Assembly (NCBI RefSeq): GCF_000284375.1
Contig: NC_017249.1
Location: forward strand, 5,186,001-5,250,000
Direction of reading: 5' to 3'
DNA length: 64,000 nucleotides
Source of the DNA: Bradyrhizobium japonicum USDA 6
GTDB lineage: Bacteria; Pseudomonadota; Alphaproteobacteria; Rhizobiales; Xanthobacteraceae
In this document: piece by piece, positions 46,198 to 55,535 of the stretch
Numbering within the stretch: position 1 is the stretch's first letter
Layout of the letters: each line of letters starts with the position of its first letter
Notes under the pieces: model-generated
What the model was told of the DNA's origin: nothing
What the model saw: only the letters and a program-made list of their open reading frames with translations
Database searches by the model: none
Program-made: the position numbers and the translations under genes

Positions 46198-46635
46198 CTA
46201 GCACCAGCGGCAGCGACCCCACGATGCGCAGCAACCCGCGCATGATACGGCGCATCCCACCACACCAACGCCACAGCCGACTGCACAACCCGCGCATCGG
46301 CAACCGACGCCACATCGACAAGCACGGCAAGCCCGACAGCCTCTGCAGCCGCGGCAACCGCCGCATCCGCGCCATGCCAGCTGCACGCGGCTACCGGCGT
46401 TTTCCTTGTCGAAGAGATGGAAGGTGGCCAAGCTGACGTCAGCCATTTCCTCTTCATCGAGCGTGATTGCCTGATCCGTTCCAAGGTGCGGCAATTGTTG
46501 TACGTCGGGTGTCGGCACGGCGGATGCCGATGCGCCTCCCGCCAGCGAGAACGTCAACCCTGCGGCTCCGAACGCCGGCACGGCGACTTTGGTTACTCGC
46601 TTCTTTCCTTTAGAGGTCTTCTTCGCCTGCCGCAT
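46198..46635 (-). CDS. TOMM precursor peptide with 17-Cys core
   Basis: 145 residues, start ATG 46635 fixed by GGAGG eight bases upstream. Residues 1-16 are basic; 17-39 (VAVPAFGAAGLTFSLAGGAS...) look like a secretion signal. A leader with an acidic stretch follows (LDEEEMADVSLATFHLFDKEN, about 59-79). The core, residues 89-145, has 17 cysteines at 91, 94, 97, 100, 103, 106, 108, 112, 114, 117, 121, 128, 132, 135, 136, 142 and 145; the first six are spaced exactly three apart and separated by Gly, Arg and Ala. Only two serines and no threonine occur in the core. Proximity to the cyclodehydratase and SagB genes makes it their substrate. Confidence 0.85.
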   Translation of the reverse strand: MRQAKKTSKGKKRVTKVAVPAFGAAGLTFSLAGGASASAVPTPDVQQLPHLGTDQAITLDEEEMADVSLATFHLFDKENAGSRVQLAWRGCGGCRGCRGCRACRACRCGVGCRCAGCAVGCGVGVVGCAVSCAGCCASWGRCRWC

Positions 46636-46678
46636 GGTCGACCCTCCGAGCATTGCAAGAAGTATCCCAGCCGCGGTA

Positions 46679-46707
46679 AGTCTACGCCGAGGAAATAACG
46701 CGAGCAA
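46679..46707 (-). promoter_or_regulatory. possible promoter of the TOMM precursor
   Basis: On the minus strand TTGCTC (46707-46702), a 17-bp spacer and TAGACT (46684-46679), 43 bp before the precursor start. The match to the sigma-70 consensus is moderate. Confidence 0.35.
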
Positions 46708-46782
46708 CAACTACGCGCACAAAAGCGCGGCGCTGCACGTTCGGGATGTATTCATCTTCATGAACGGCAATCGGCGCGGCCG

Positions 46783-46801
46783 GTTGACACAACGCGTCAA
46801 C
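46783..46801. promoter_or_regulatory. inverted repeat between TOMM precursor and VOC gene
   Basis: GTTGAC (46783-46788) and GTCAAC (46796-46801) form a perfect 6-bp dyad with a 7-bp spacer in the 240-bp divergent region. It overlaps a TTGACA (46784-46789) pointing to the VOC gene. Possible operator; no regulator gene is adjacent. Confidence 0.4.
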
Positions 46802-46876
46802 GATCCACAGCTCTCGCTGTGCGTGCAACTTGGTGCAGTGCCGCAATCGCATCCAGGTTCGAACGGAGAGATCGGC

Positions 46877-47746
46877 GTGGCGGATCAACTCGGACGTTTC
46901 GCTTGGTACGAACTGCTGACCACGGACGTCGCGGCGGCGGGCGCATTCTATCGCAAGGTCGTCGGCTGGGGCGTGACGGATGAATCGACTCCGGAACTGC
47001 CTTACACGGTGCTTCGTAGCGGCGGCATCCCGCTGGGCGGCCTTATGGATATCCCGGAAGAGGGGCGGAGATCAGGGGCAACGCCGAGATGGATGGGTTA
47101 CGTCGCTGTCGACGACCTGGACAGGGCTGCCGCGCAGATCGGGCGTCTCGAAGGCGCGATCTTTGTGCCGCCGACCGACACCAATATTGGCCGAATAGCA
47201 GTCGCCGCCGATCCGCAGAAAGCGACGTTCGGGCTGATCGAGAAACCGACAGATGGCCGATGGAAACCGGGCCGGCTGGACGAGCCCGGGCGCGTAGGCT
47301 GGCATGAGCTATTGGCCGCCGACCGGACCGTGATCTTCGATTTCTACAGAGAACTATTTGGTTGGCAGAAGGCCGACGTTCAAACCGATCCAGCGGACTG
47401 GTATCAATTGTTTTCGGCCGGGGGGCAAACGGTCGGCGGCATGCTGACGAAACTTTCGAGCGTGGCTCAGCCATGTTGGCTGCATTACTTCAATGTCGAC
47501 GACATCGGCGCTGCGACGAAACATGTGAATGCTGGTGGAGGCCGGATCCTCCAGGGTCCGATCGAATTGCCTGATGGCTGCTGGATCGCGCGATGTGTGG
47601 ATCCCCAAGGCGCCCTGTTTGCACTGCAGGGTGCCCGGGGTCATTCAGGCATCGAGCCATTCTCGGCCTCGGAAGTCGGATGGTCCGCCAAGTGGGGCGG
47701 CATTGCCTCCCAGGGGAGAATTGTGCTGCCCAAGCCGAAGCGCTAG
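46877..47746 (+). CDS. two-domain VOC (glyoxalase/bleomycin-resistance) family protein
   Basis: 289 residues from GTG 46877, with GGAGAG eight bases upstream; longer ATG-started frames lack a ribosome site. Two tandem VOC domains: GRFAWYELLTTDVAAAGAFYRKVVGWG...LGGLMDIP and GRVGWHELLAADRTVIFDFYRELFGWQ...VGGMLTKL. The fold binds metal ions or small planar molecules; members include glyoxalases, dioxygenases and proteins that bind bleomycin-type drugs. It is divergent from the TOMM precursor, so a self-protection role is conceivable but unproven. Confidence 0.8.
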   Translation: MADQLGRFAWYELLTTDVAAAGAFYRKVVGWGVTDESTPELPYTVLRSGGIPLGGLMDIPEEGRRSGATPRWMGYVAVDDLDRAAAQIGRLEGAIFVPPTDTNIGRIAVAADPQKATFGLIEKPTDGRWKPGRLDEPGRVGWHELLAADRTVIFDFYRELFGWQKADVQTDPADWYQLFSAGGQTVGGMLTKLSSVAQPCWLHYFNVDDIGAATKHVNAGGGRILQGPIELPDGCWIARCVDPQGALFALQGARGHSGIEPFSASEVGWSAKWGGIASQGRIVLPKPKR

Positions 47747-47947
47747 CTACTGCAGCGTCCGTCCGGCGCTGACCCGACCCTGCGATAACCCGCGCCGGGA
47801 GCAGGGGAGGCCTGCGCGGGGCCGATCTGGGCCGTTTCGGGGCAAGTTCCCGTTGCGCGCGCCCAGCCCGTGCGCTATCCGCCCGGAAAGGCCTGAGGCG
47901 GCTTCCATTTTTCCGCCCGGCTGACCCAACCGAGGACGGAAACCGCC

Positions 47948-49798
47948 ATGCCAGCCTATCGCTCCCGCACCACCACCCACGGCCGCAACATGGCGGGCGC
48001 CCGCGGCCTCTGGCGCGCGACGGGCATGAAGGATGCCGATTTCGGCAAGCCGATCATCGCGGTCGTCAACTCCTTTACCCAGTTCGTGCCCGGCCACGTC
48101 CACCTCAAGGACCTCGGCCAGCTCGTCGCCCGCGAGATCGAGCAGGCCGGCGGCGTCGCCAAGGAATTCAACACCATCGCGGTCGATGACGGCATCGCCA
48201 TGGGCCATGACGGCATGCTCTACAGCCTGCCGTCGCGCGAGTTGATTGCCGACAGCGTCGAGTACATGGCCAACGCCCATTGCGCCGACGGCCTCGTCTG
48301 CATCTCCAACTGCGACAAGATCACGCCCGGCATGCTGATGGCCGCGCTGCGGCTCAACATCCCCGCCGTGTTCGTCTCGGGCGGCCCGATGGAGGCCGGC
48401 AAGGTCAAGTTGCAGGGCAAGACCAAGGCCGTGGACCTCATCGACGCCATGGTGGCCGCAGCCGATTCCAAGGTCAGCGACGAGGACGTCAAGGTGATCG
48501 AGCGCTCGGCGTGCCCGACCTGCGGTTCCTGCTCGGGCATGTTCACGGCGAACTCGATGAACTGCCTGACCGAGGCGCTCGGCCTGGCGCTGCCCGGCAA
48601 CGGCACCGTGGTCGCCACCCATGCCGACCGCAAGCGCCTGTTCGTCGAGGCCGGCCACACCATCGTCGATCTCGTCCGCCGCTATTACGAGCAGGACGAT
48701 GCCTCCGTGCTGCCGCGCAACGTCGCCAACTTCAAGGCGTTCGAGAACGCGATGACGCTGGACATCGCCATGGGTGGCTCGACCAACACCGTGCTGCATC
48801 TGCTGGCGGCGGCCCATGAAGGGCAGGTGGAGTTCACCATGCAGGACATCGACCGGCTGTCGCGCCGCGTGCCCGTGCTCTGCAAGGTCGCGCCGTCGGT
48901 CGCCGACGTCCATGTCGAGGACGTGCATCGCGCCGGCGGCATCATGGGCATTCTCGGCGAGCTCGATCGCGCCGGCCTGATCGACACCTCGGTCTCGACC
49001 GTGCATGCGCCGACCATGAACGACGCGCTGGAGCGTTGGGACATCAAGCGCTCCAAGAGCGAGTCGGTCCGTACCTTCTTCCGCGCGTCGCCCGGCGGCA
49101 TCCCGACGCAGGTCGCCTTCAGCCAGGAGCGCCGTTACGACGAGCTCGATAGCGATCGCGAGAAGGGCGTCGTGCGCAATATCGAGCACGCCTTCAGCAA
49201 GGATGGCGGCCTCGCCGTGCTCTACGGCAACCTCGCGCAGGACGGCTGCATCGTGAAGACCGCCGGCGTCGATGCCTCGATCCTGAAATTCTCGGGCCCC
49301 GCGCGCGTGTTCGAGAGCCAGGACGCCGCTGTGGAAGGCATTCTGGGCGGCAAGGTCGTCGCCGGCGAGATCGTGGTCATCATCTACGAAGGTCCGCGCG
49401 GCGGTCCCGGCATGCAGGAGATGCTGTATCCGACGAGCTATCTGAAATCGATGGGCCTCGGCAAAGCCTGCGCGCTTGTCACCGACGGACGTTTCTCCGG
49501 CGGCTCGTCCGGCCTGTCGATCGGTCATCTGTCGCCGGAAGCGGCCGAAGGCGGCAACATCGGTCTCGTCCGCACCGGCGACCGCATCGCCATCGACATC
49601 CCGAACCGCAGCATCAGCCTGGAGGTCTCCGACGAGGAACTCGCCAAGCGCCGCGCGGCGGAAGAGGCGAAGGGCGATGCCGCCTGGCAGGCGACGGGCC
49701 GCAAGCGCAACGTATCGACCGCGCTTCAGGCTTATGCAGCGCTCACCACAAGCGCCGCACGCGGTGCGGTGCGTGAGGTGAAGCGGCGCACGAAGTAA
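47948..49798 (+). CDS. ilvD: dihydroxy-acid dehydratase
   Basis: 616 residues, as usual for the family. Iron-sulfur enzyme of isoleucine/valine biosynthesis. Cluster cysteines in [13 protein letters not shown] and [31 protein letters not shown] and [19 protein letters not shown] are diagnostic. No leader peptide rich in Leu, Ile or Val was found in the 200 bp upstream. Confidence 0.97.
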   Translation: MPAYRSRTTTHGRNMAGARGLWRATGMKDADFGKPIIAVVNSFTQFVPGHVHLKDLGQLVAREIEQAGGVAKEFNTIAVDDGIAMGHDGMLYSLPSRELIADSVEYMANAHCADGLVCISNCDKITPGMLMAALRLNIPAVFVSGGPMEAGKVKLQGKTKAVDLIDAMVAAADSKVSDEDVKVIERSACPTCGSCSGMFTANSMNCLTEALGLALPGNGTVVATHADRKRLFVEAGHTIVDLVRRYYEQDDASVLPRNVANFKAFENAMTLDIAMGGSTNTVLHLLAAAHEGQVEFTMQDIDRLSRRVPVLCKVAPSVADVHVEDVHRAGGIMGILGELDRAGLIDTSVSTVHAPTMNDALERWDIKRSKSESVRTFFRASPGGIPTQVAFSQERRYDELDSDREKGVVRNIEHAFSKDGGLAVLYGNLAQDGCIVKTAGVDASILKFSGPARVFESQDAAVEGILGGKVVAGEIVVIIYEGPRGGPGMQEMLYPTSYLKSMGLGKACALVTDGRFSGGSSGLSIGHLSPEAAEGGNIGLVRTGDRIAIDIPNRSISLEVSDEELAKRRAAEEAKGDAAWQATGRKRNVSTALQAYAALTTSAARGAVREVKRRTK

Positions 49799-49969
49799 GC
49801 GCTGTACCGTCCACGCCTCGCGCGGATGGTCAACAAGTTCTGAACGGCCGGCGAAAGCCGGCCGTTCGCATTAAGGATGCCTCGACGAAGTTCGGCAACT
49901 CGGGATGTTGCAGCGTATACTGCTGGCGACCTTCGCAAATCCATTTTGGGCAACTGGGGCACCACCACA

Positions 49970-50344
49970 ATGTCTCGTACTCTCGCTGTCGTTTTCTCAA
50001 CAGTCGTCGCCGCGATTTCCATGACGAGCGCGGCCTCCGCCGGCTGCTACAATTGCTACGCGCCGCCGCCGTGCCAGACCTGCTACCAGCAGCAATACGT
50101 GCAGCCGCAATACCGCACCGTCGACGAGACCGTGATGGTTTCTCCCGGCGCGACCGTCGCGCACCGCACGCCGGCGCAGTACCGCACCGTGATGGTGCCG
50201 CAGACCGTGATGGTGGCACCGCCGAGCGTCCAGTACGAACGCATCCCGCCGCAATACGCCACGCGCCAGCGCGTCGAGATGGTTTCGCCCGGCTATTCCT
50301 ATTACGCGCCGGTGCAGATGGGCTGCGCGTCCTGCGGCTACTGA
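49970..50344 (+). CDS. small secreted Cys/Tyr/Gln-rich protein
   Basis: 124 residues: signal peptide MSRTLAVVFSTVVAAISMTSAASA, then GCYNCYAPPPCQTCYQQQYVQ, then repeated YRTV-type units (YRTVDETVMVSPGATV; YRTVMVPQTVMVAP), ending MGCASCGY. Six cysteines, many Tyr, Gln and Pro. It resembles short surface or cell-wall proteins; no family known to me. A strong terminator follows. Confidence 0.75.
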   Translation: MSRTLAVVFSTVVAAISMTSAASAGCYNCYAPPPCQTCYQQQYVQPQYRTVDETVMVSPGATVAHRTPAQYRTVMVPQTVMVAPPSVQYERIPPQYATRQRVEMVSPGYSYYAPVQMGCASCGY

Positions 50345-50370
50345 GCCGACGCAGCTACGACAATTCCATG

Positions 50371-50401
50371 CGGCGCTCCTCGCGGGGCGCCGTTTTCTTT
50401 T
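50371..50401 (+). terminator. terminator after the small secreted protein gene
   Basis: CGGCGCTCC (50371-50379) pairs with GGGGCGCCG (50384-50392, one T-G pair), loop TCGC, followed by TTTTCTTTT (50393-50401). Confidence 0.9.
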
Positions 50402-50693
50402 GCGCACCAGCAAACGAGGCCCGGAAATGGACGCGAATCCAACCGGGCCTCGCAACCAGCGACGCCCTGGGCGGTGTCGCCAGTGTCCGAGATTGCTGAG
50501 GGGCGGCGTGTTTCGGCGGCCGCCGCGTTGCGAGGTTAGAGGAACAGGCTGACGCTCGCCTGACAGATCGCATACGGCGGAGAATTCAGGCTTGGGGTGA
50601 GGGCGCGCGGTTGGAGGTGCCCGTACCGACGGACGGTGGCGCGACGCGCCGCCGCCATTTCTCTCGATGCTGGAGCTCTCATCCCGGCGCGCA
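50402..50693. other. intergenic region
   Basis: About 290 bp. It contains one long hairpin, CGAGGCCCGG/CCGGGCCTCG (50415-50452 region), and G/C-rich sequence. Frames across it on both strands lack ribosome sites and family features, so I call no gene. Confidence 0.45.
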
Positions 50694-50930
50694 TTAGGAC
50701 AGCTTCAATGCCATGTGAATTACACCGGGTTCGCGGATTGTTGCGGGCTTGAAGCCAAACTTGTCGAAGACGCGGAGCATCGCTGCGTTCTCCGGGAGCA
50801 CTTCCGCGGTCAACTCCGTCAAACCGGCCTCGCGGGCGATAGCGATCAGATGGCGCGTCAGCAGCCCGCCAACGCCGCGTCCCTGCCAGGCATCGATCAC
50901 GACGAAAGCTGCTTCGGCCCGGCGTTGGAG
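50694..50930 (-). pseudogene. C-terminal remnant of a GNAT acetyltransferase
   Basis: A frame ending at 50694 reads RRAEAAFVVIDAWQGRGVGGLLTRHLIAIAREAGL...ENAAMLRVFDKFGFKP. This is the acetyl-CoA-binding part of a GNAT domain (Q-x-x-G-x-G loop). The first half of the domain is missing and no proper start is present; a GTG at 50900 gives only 68 residues. It resembles the GNAT domain of large Pat-type protein acetyltransferases. It lies upstream of, and divergent from, the FixK-box operon. Confidence 0.7.
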
Positions 50931-51033
50931 CGGCTGGCGGCATCCGGCACTTAAGTTCTCCCGCGGCCCGATTGCGGCGTGCTCCCGTGGGGCGGTTGGT
51001 CATCCCGATTGACGCGAACACTGTCGCCAACCG

Positions 51034-51047
51034 TTGACCTAAATCAA
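51034..51047 (+). promoter_or_regulatory. FixK/FNR box of the DUF3141 operon
   Basis: TTGACCTAAATCAA matches the TTGA-N6-TCAA consensus of FNR and FixK2. Its centre is 60 bp before the DUF3141 start, so activation from -41.5 would leave a leader of about 20 bases with a normal ribosome-site distance. Predicts microaerobic activation of DUF3141-pta-ackA-fabI. Confidence 0.75.
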
Positions 51048-51100
51048 CGTCAGCGACCGCCGACGTTTTTGAATGACGTCTCGCGACGACGAGGTCGAAC

Positions 51101-53323
51101 ATGGCGATCAAAGACTTAAAGCTGCCTGATGGCCCGATGTCGGGGCTGGTTGCCTCGGCCGTGGAATACATGGTCGATGCGGGACAGCGCAGCGTCCTGT
51201 TTCTGGATATCATGCGCCAGCGTGGCGACCAGTATCGCGAGCATGTCGCCCAGACGGCGCCGCATGTGCTGCAATATGCTGCTGAATTGATCACGGACGG
51301 CCGGAAGCTGGACGAACCGGTCAACTACGCGCTGGTGCGCATCATTCCGCCGAAGGATGTTGAGATCGACGTGAGCCGGCGTCCGTTCGTCGTGGTCGAT
51401 CCGCGCGCCGGCCATGGACCCGGCATCGGCGGCTTCAAGGCCGATAGCGAGATCGGCGTTGCCATGAAGGCGGGGCATCCCTGCTACTTCATCGGCTTCC
51501 TTCCGGAGCCTATGCCCGGGCAGACCATCGAACGCATTGCGCGCGCGGAAGCCATCTTCATCGAGACCGTCATCAGCCGTCATCCGGACGCCGACGGAAA
51601 GCCCTGCGTGATCGGCAATTGTCAGGCCGGCTGGGCCGTCATGATCCTGGCGTCACTGCGGCCGGAATTATTCGGGCCGCTGATCATCGCCGGTGCGCCG
51701 CTGGCTTACTGGGCAGGCGTGCATGGCAAATACCCAATGCGCTATTCCGGCGGCCTGCTGGGCGGAAGCTGGCTCACGGCGCTCACGAGCGATCTCGGCG
51801 CCGGCAAGTTCGACGGCGCCTGGCTGGTGCAGAATTTCGAGAACCAGAACCCGTCGAATACGCTCTGGACCAAGCAATACAACGTCTACTCCAAGGTCGA
51901 TACCGAGGCGGAACGCTATCTCGATTTCGAGCGCTGGTGGGGCGGACACGTCAATCTCAATGCCGAGGAAATCCAGTTCATCGTCGACGAACTGTTCATC
52001 GGCAACAATCTCGCCGCCGGTCGGATCGAGATGTCCGATGGCCAGAAGGTCGATCTGCGCAACATTCGTTCGCCGATCGTGGTGTTCTGCTCCAAGGGCG
52101 ACAACGTCACCCCGCCGCAGCAAGCGTTGGACTGGATCCTGGACTGCTACGCCGACGTCGACGAGATCAGAGCTTATGGTCAGACCATCGTCTATACCGT
52201 TCACGAGAGCATCGGCCATCTCGGCATCTTCGTATCCGGCGGCGTGGCGAAGAAGGAGCACGCTGAGTTTTCCAGCAACATCGACCTGATCGACGTGCTG
52301 CCGCCAGGGCTCTACGAGGCCACGTTCGAGGCTCGTGGCAACGAGACGCTCAACGCGGATCTTGCGACAGGCCAGTGGGTGATGCGCTGCGAGGCCCGCA
52401 CGCTGGACGATATCCGCGCGATGGGCGGAAATTCGCCCGAGGACGAGCGGCGCTTCGCTGCGGCCAAGCGTGTCTCTGAACTCAATCTCGCGGCCTATCA
52501 GAAGTTCTTGCGGCCGTGGGTGAAGGGCATGGTGACGCCTCAACTCGCGGAATGGGTCCGCAACATGCATCCGCTGCGGCTGCAATACGAGGCGTTCAGC
52601 AGCCAGAACCCCTGGATGTCCACGGTCAAGTCGGTGGCTGATCGCGTCGAGGACAACCGCAAGCCGGTTTCAAAGGACAATCCATTCCTGGCATTCCAGG
52701 AACAGATGTCGAAGCAGATCGTGCACGCGCTGGATAGCTGGCGCGACGCGCAGGAGGCGCTGAGCGAGGCCGTCTTCCTCAACCTCTACGGCTCGTCACT
52801 GCTCCAGGCCGCGGTCGGCGTCGACCCTAATTCCGTGCCCTCGCGCCACCGGGAGATGTCGCCGGAGCATCGCGCCATGCTCGCGGCTCGGATCGCCGAG
52901 CTGAAATCACACATCGCCGAGGGCGGGCTCCGCGAAGCGGCCCTCCGTGCGCTGCTCTATGTTGGTTCCGCACGCGGCATGGTGGATGAGCGCAGCATCG
53001 AGGCGTTGCGGCAGGTTCGGCGTGACCATGCCGGCGCCCGCATGACGCTGTCGGAATTCAAGACGCTGGTGCGTGAGCAGTTCTTCATACTGCTTCTCGA
53101 TCGCGAAGGTGCTCTCGCTGCGATCCCGAAATTGTTGCCCGACGACATCAACCAGCGGCGTGCGGCCTTCGCGGCGATGCGCGAGGTGCTGTCGGCGAGT
53201 GAGGATATCACCGGCGAGCGGGCCAATCGCCTGAAGCGCGTCGCCGCGCTCTTCGGTCTGGACGGAGAGGGGGAGTTGACATCGAACGTCGCCCCTTTCG
53301 ATCCCAAGGCACGGGCGTCGTAA
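51101..53323 (+). CDS. DUF3141 protein, PHA-synthase-like
   Basis: 740 residues. The first about 400 residues are a PhaC-like alpha/beta hydrolase domain (YFIGFLPEPMPGQTIERIARAEAIFIE; nucleophile elbow GNCQAGW with cysteine; Asp in CSKGDNVTPP; His in ESIGHLGIF). The C-terminal half is helical and specific to DUF3141. The cysteine box suggests acyl-transfer chemistry. The link to pta, ackA and fabI and the FixK box point to acyl-CoA/hydroxyalkanoate metabolism at low oxygen. Exact reaction unknown. Confidence 0.8.
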   Translation: MAIKDLKLPDGPMSGLVASAVEYMVDAGQRSVLFLDIMRQRGDQYREHVAQTAPHVLQYAAELITDGRKLDEPVNYALVRIIPPKDVEIDVSRRPFVVVDPRAGHGPGIGGFKADSEIGVAMKAGHPCYFIGFLPEPMPGQTIERIARAEAIFIETVISRHPDADGKPCVIGNCQAGWAVMILASLRPELFGPLIIAGAPLAYWAGVHGKYPMRYSGGLLGGSWLTALTSDLGAGKFDGAWLVQNFENQNPSNTLWTKQYNVYSKVDTEAERYLDFERWWGGHVNLNAEEIQFIVDELFIGNNLAAGRIEMSDGQKVDLRNIRSPIVVFCSKGDNVTPPQQALDWILDCYADVDEIRAYGQTIVYTVHESIGHLGIFVSGGVAKKEHAEFSSNIDLIDVLPPGLYEATFEARGNETLNADLATGQWVMRCEARTLDDIRAMGGNSPEDERRFAAAKRVSELNLAAYQKFLRPWVKGMVTPQLAEWVRNMHPLRLQYEAFSSQNPWMSTVKSVADRVEDNRKPVSKDNPFLAFQEQMSKQIVHALDSWRDAQEALSEAVFLNLYGSSLLQAAVGVDPNSVPSRHREMSPEHRAMLAARIAELKSHIAEGGLREAALRALLYVGSARGMVDERSIEALRQVRRDHAGARMTLSEFKTLVREQFFILLLDREGALAAIPKLLPDDINQRRAAFAAMREVLSASEDITGERANRLKRVAALFGLDGEGELTSNVAPFDPKARAS

Positions 53324-53352
53324 CGCGGATTGGCAGGATCGGGAGTGACATC

Positions 53353-54315
53353 ATGTCGGCCGACACGACGCGAACCCAGCCCGGAAGCAAGTACGATCGC
53401 TTGATTGCGGCGGCGAAGGGCGCGCCGCCAACGCCGACCATCGTGGTGCATCCCTGCGACGAGACCTCGTTGCGCGGCGCCATCGATAGCGCAAGCGCCG
53501 GCATCATCCGGCCCGTGCTCGTCGGGCCCGAGCGGAAGATCAGGGATACTGCCGCCCGGTTCGATCTCGATGTATCCAGTTTCGAGATCGTTGATGCCGC
53601 GCACAGCGACGAATCCGCGGCCAAGGGCGTCGAGCTCATCCATGCCGCCAAAGGCGAGCTGTTGATGAAGGGCAGCCTGCACACCGACGAATTGATGCGC
53701 GCCGTCACGGCCAAGACCGGTGGTTTGCGCACCGACCGGCGTATCAGCCATGTCTTCGTGATGGATGTGCCTGTCTATTCGGAGACCATCTTTGTGACGG
53801 ATGCGGCAATCAACATATTCCCCGATCTGGACGCCAAACGCGACATCATTCAGAATGCGATCGACCTCTACAACCAGGCAGCGTTCGGCAAGGCGCCGCG
53901 GGTCGCGATTCTATCTGCCGTCGAGACCGTGACCTCGAAAATTCCCTCGACGATCGAAGCCGCGGCCCTGTGCAAGATGGCCGATCGCGGCCAGATCACC
54001 GGCGGCATCCTCGACGGCCCGCTGGCTTTCGACAATGCCATCGATCTCGAAGCCGCGCGGATCAAGGGCATCACATCCGAGGTCGCCGGCCGCGCCCAGA
54101 TCCTCGTGGTTCCGGACCTGGAGTCCGGCAACATGCTCGCCAAAAACCTCGCCTATTTCGCCAAGGCCGATAGCGCCGGCATCGTGCTCGGCGCGCGCGT
54201 GCCCGTCGTCCTGACATCGCGCGCGGATTCGCCACGTGCGCGGATGGCGTCCTGTGCGGTCGCCGCGCTCTACGCTCACGCCCGGCGTCAGAAGGCGCCG
54301 ACGGTTGCCGCGTGA
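53353..54315 (+). CDS. pta: phosphate acetyl/butyryltransferase
   Basis: 320 residues of the phosphotransacetylase family: [76 protein letters not shown] and [15 protein letters not shown]. Converts acyl-CoA and phosphate to acyl phosphate. Length fits the single-domain form. It overlaps ackA by a GTGA, so acyl phosphate goes directly to the kinase for ATP formation. Confidence 0.9.
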   Translation: MSADTTRTQPGSKYDRLIAAAKGAPPTPTIVVHPCDETSLRGAIDSASAGIIRPVLVGPERKIRDTAARFDLDVSSFEIVDAAHSDESAAKGVELIHAAKGELLMKGSLHTDELMRAVTAKTGGLRTDRRISHVFVMDVPVYSETIFVTDAAINIFPDLDAKRDIIQNAIDLYNQAAFGKAPRVAILSAVETVTSKIPSTIEAAALCKMADRGQITGGILDGPLAFDNAIDLEAARIKGITSEVAGRAQILVVPDLESGNMLAKNLAYFAKADSAGIVLGARVPVVLTSRADSPRARMASCAVAALYAHARRQKAPTVAA

Positions 54316-55535
54316 TCGCCATGGATACGATCCTCGTCGTCAATGCCGGCTCGTCCAGTGTGAAGTTTCAGGTCTATGCGATCGAAGGCGACGGTGCGCT
54401 TCGTCGTCAGATCAAGGGACAGATGGACGGGATCGGCAGCCGACCGCGTCTGCGGGCAAGCGGCCCGAGCGGCGATCCGATGGCCGATCGGGCTTATCCG
54501 ATCGAGGCTGTGGCTGATGTTCCGGCGGCGATGGCCGTTGCCGGCGACTGGCTGCGCGACGAACTTCGTGTCACCCCGATCGCGGTCGGTCACCGGGTCG
54601 TGCATGGTGGACCGGACTATTCGCGGCCGGTACTGATCGACCACGGCGTCGTGTCCCGTCTCGAACGATTTGTGACCCTGGCGCCGCTGCACCAGCCGCA
54701 CAATCTGGCGCCGATCCGTTCGCTGCTGGCGAACTTCCCGACGCTGCCGCAGGTTGCTTGCTTCGACACCGCGTTTCACCGCACGCATGATGCCGTCGCC
54801 GACCATTATGCCATTCCGTATCAGCTTCATGCCGAGGGTGTCAGGCGCTATGGCTTTCATGGGTTGTCCTACGAGTATATCGCCCGGACGCTGCCGGGCG
54901 TGGCGCCCGATATCGCGAAGCGACGCGTGATCGTTGCCCATCTCGGCAGCGGCGCGTCGATGTGCGCGCTCAAGGACGGGCGCAGCGTCGAGAGCACCAT
55001 GGGTTTCACAGCGCTCGATGGCCTGCCGATGGGAACGCGTCCAGGGCAGATTGATCCCGGGGTGGTGATCTATCTCATCTCCGAGAAAGGGCTGTCCGCC
55101 TCAAACGTGCAGAACTTCCTTTATCGCGACTGCGGATTGAAGGGGCTTTCCGGTGTCAGCAACGACATGCGCGAGTTGGAGGCGAGCGCCGACCCCAAGG
55201 CGAAGCTCGCGGTCGACTATTTCGTCTACCGGATCGGTCTCAGTGCCGGCATGCTCGCGGCCGCCTTGCAGGGCCTCGACGCCTTCGTCTTCACGGCCGG
55301 GATCGGCGAAAATTCGGCGAACATTCGCGCGCGCGTGGTCGAGCAACTCGGATGGCTCGGCGGCACGCTCGACCCCGTCGAGAACGCCCGCAATTCTAGG
55401 CTGATCTCGCGTTCCGACAGCCGCATCCCCGTCTACGTCGTGCCGACCGACGAAGAGCTGATGATCGCACAGCATACGCTGTCGCTGTTGATGAACGGAC
55501 AATCGACCAATCCAAGGCAAGAGAGGGTGTCATGA
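54312..55535 (+). CDS. ackA: acetate/propionate kinase
   Basis: 407 residues from GTG 54312, or 404 from ATG 54321 ([16 protein letters not shown]); neither has a strong ribosome site and the first gives the usual overlap with pta. Motifs: [81 protein letters not shown] and [14 protein letters not shown]. Makes ATP from acyl phosphate. With pta it forms a microaerobic overflow route. Confidence 0.94.
   Translation: MIAMDTILVVNAGSSSVKFQVYAIEGDGALRRQIKGQMDGIGSRPRLRASGPSGDPMADRAYPIEAVADVPAAMAVAGDWLRDELRVTPIAVGHRVVHGGPDYSRPVLIDHGVVSRLERFVTLAPLHQPHNLAPIRSLLANFPTLPQVACFDTAFHRTHDAVADHYAIPYQLHAEGVRRYGFHGLSYEYIARTLPGVAPDIAKRRVIVAHLGSGASMCALKDGRSVESTMGFTALDGLPMGTRPGQIDPGVVIYLISEKGLSASNVQNFLYRDCGLKGLSGVSNDMRELEASADPKAKLAVDYFVYRIGLSAGMLAAALQGLDAFVFTAGIGENSANIRARVVEQLGWLGGTLDPVENARNSRLISRSDSRIPVYVVPTDEELMIAQHTLSLLMNGQSTNPRQERVS

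Noticed and set aside
46140..46436. Alternative frames over the TOMM precursor on both strands
   Set aside because: The repetitive core opens several frames; only the one ending at 46198 has a ribosome site, a leader and regular Cys spacing.
47747..47947. Leu/Ile/Val leader peptide before ilvD
   Set aside because: No short frame rich in branched-chain residues and no terminator was found there.
47747..49528. 593-aa minus-strand frame opposite ilvD
   Set aside because: Antisense to ilvD, which has all its iron-sulfur motifs.
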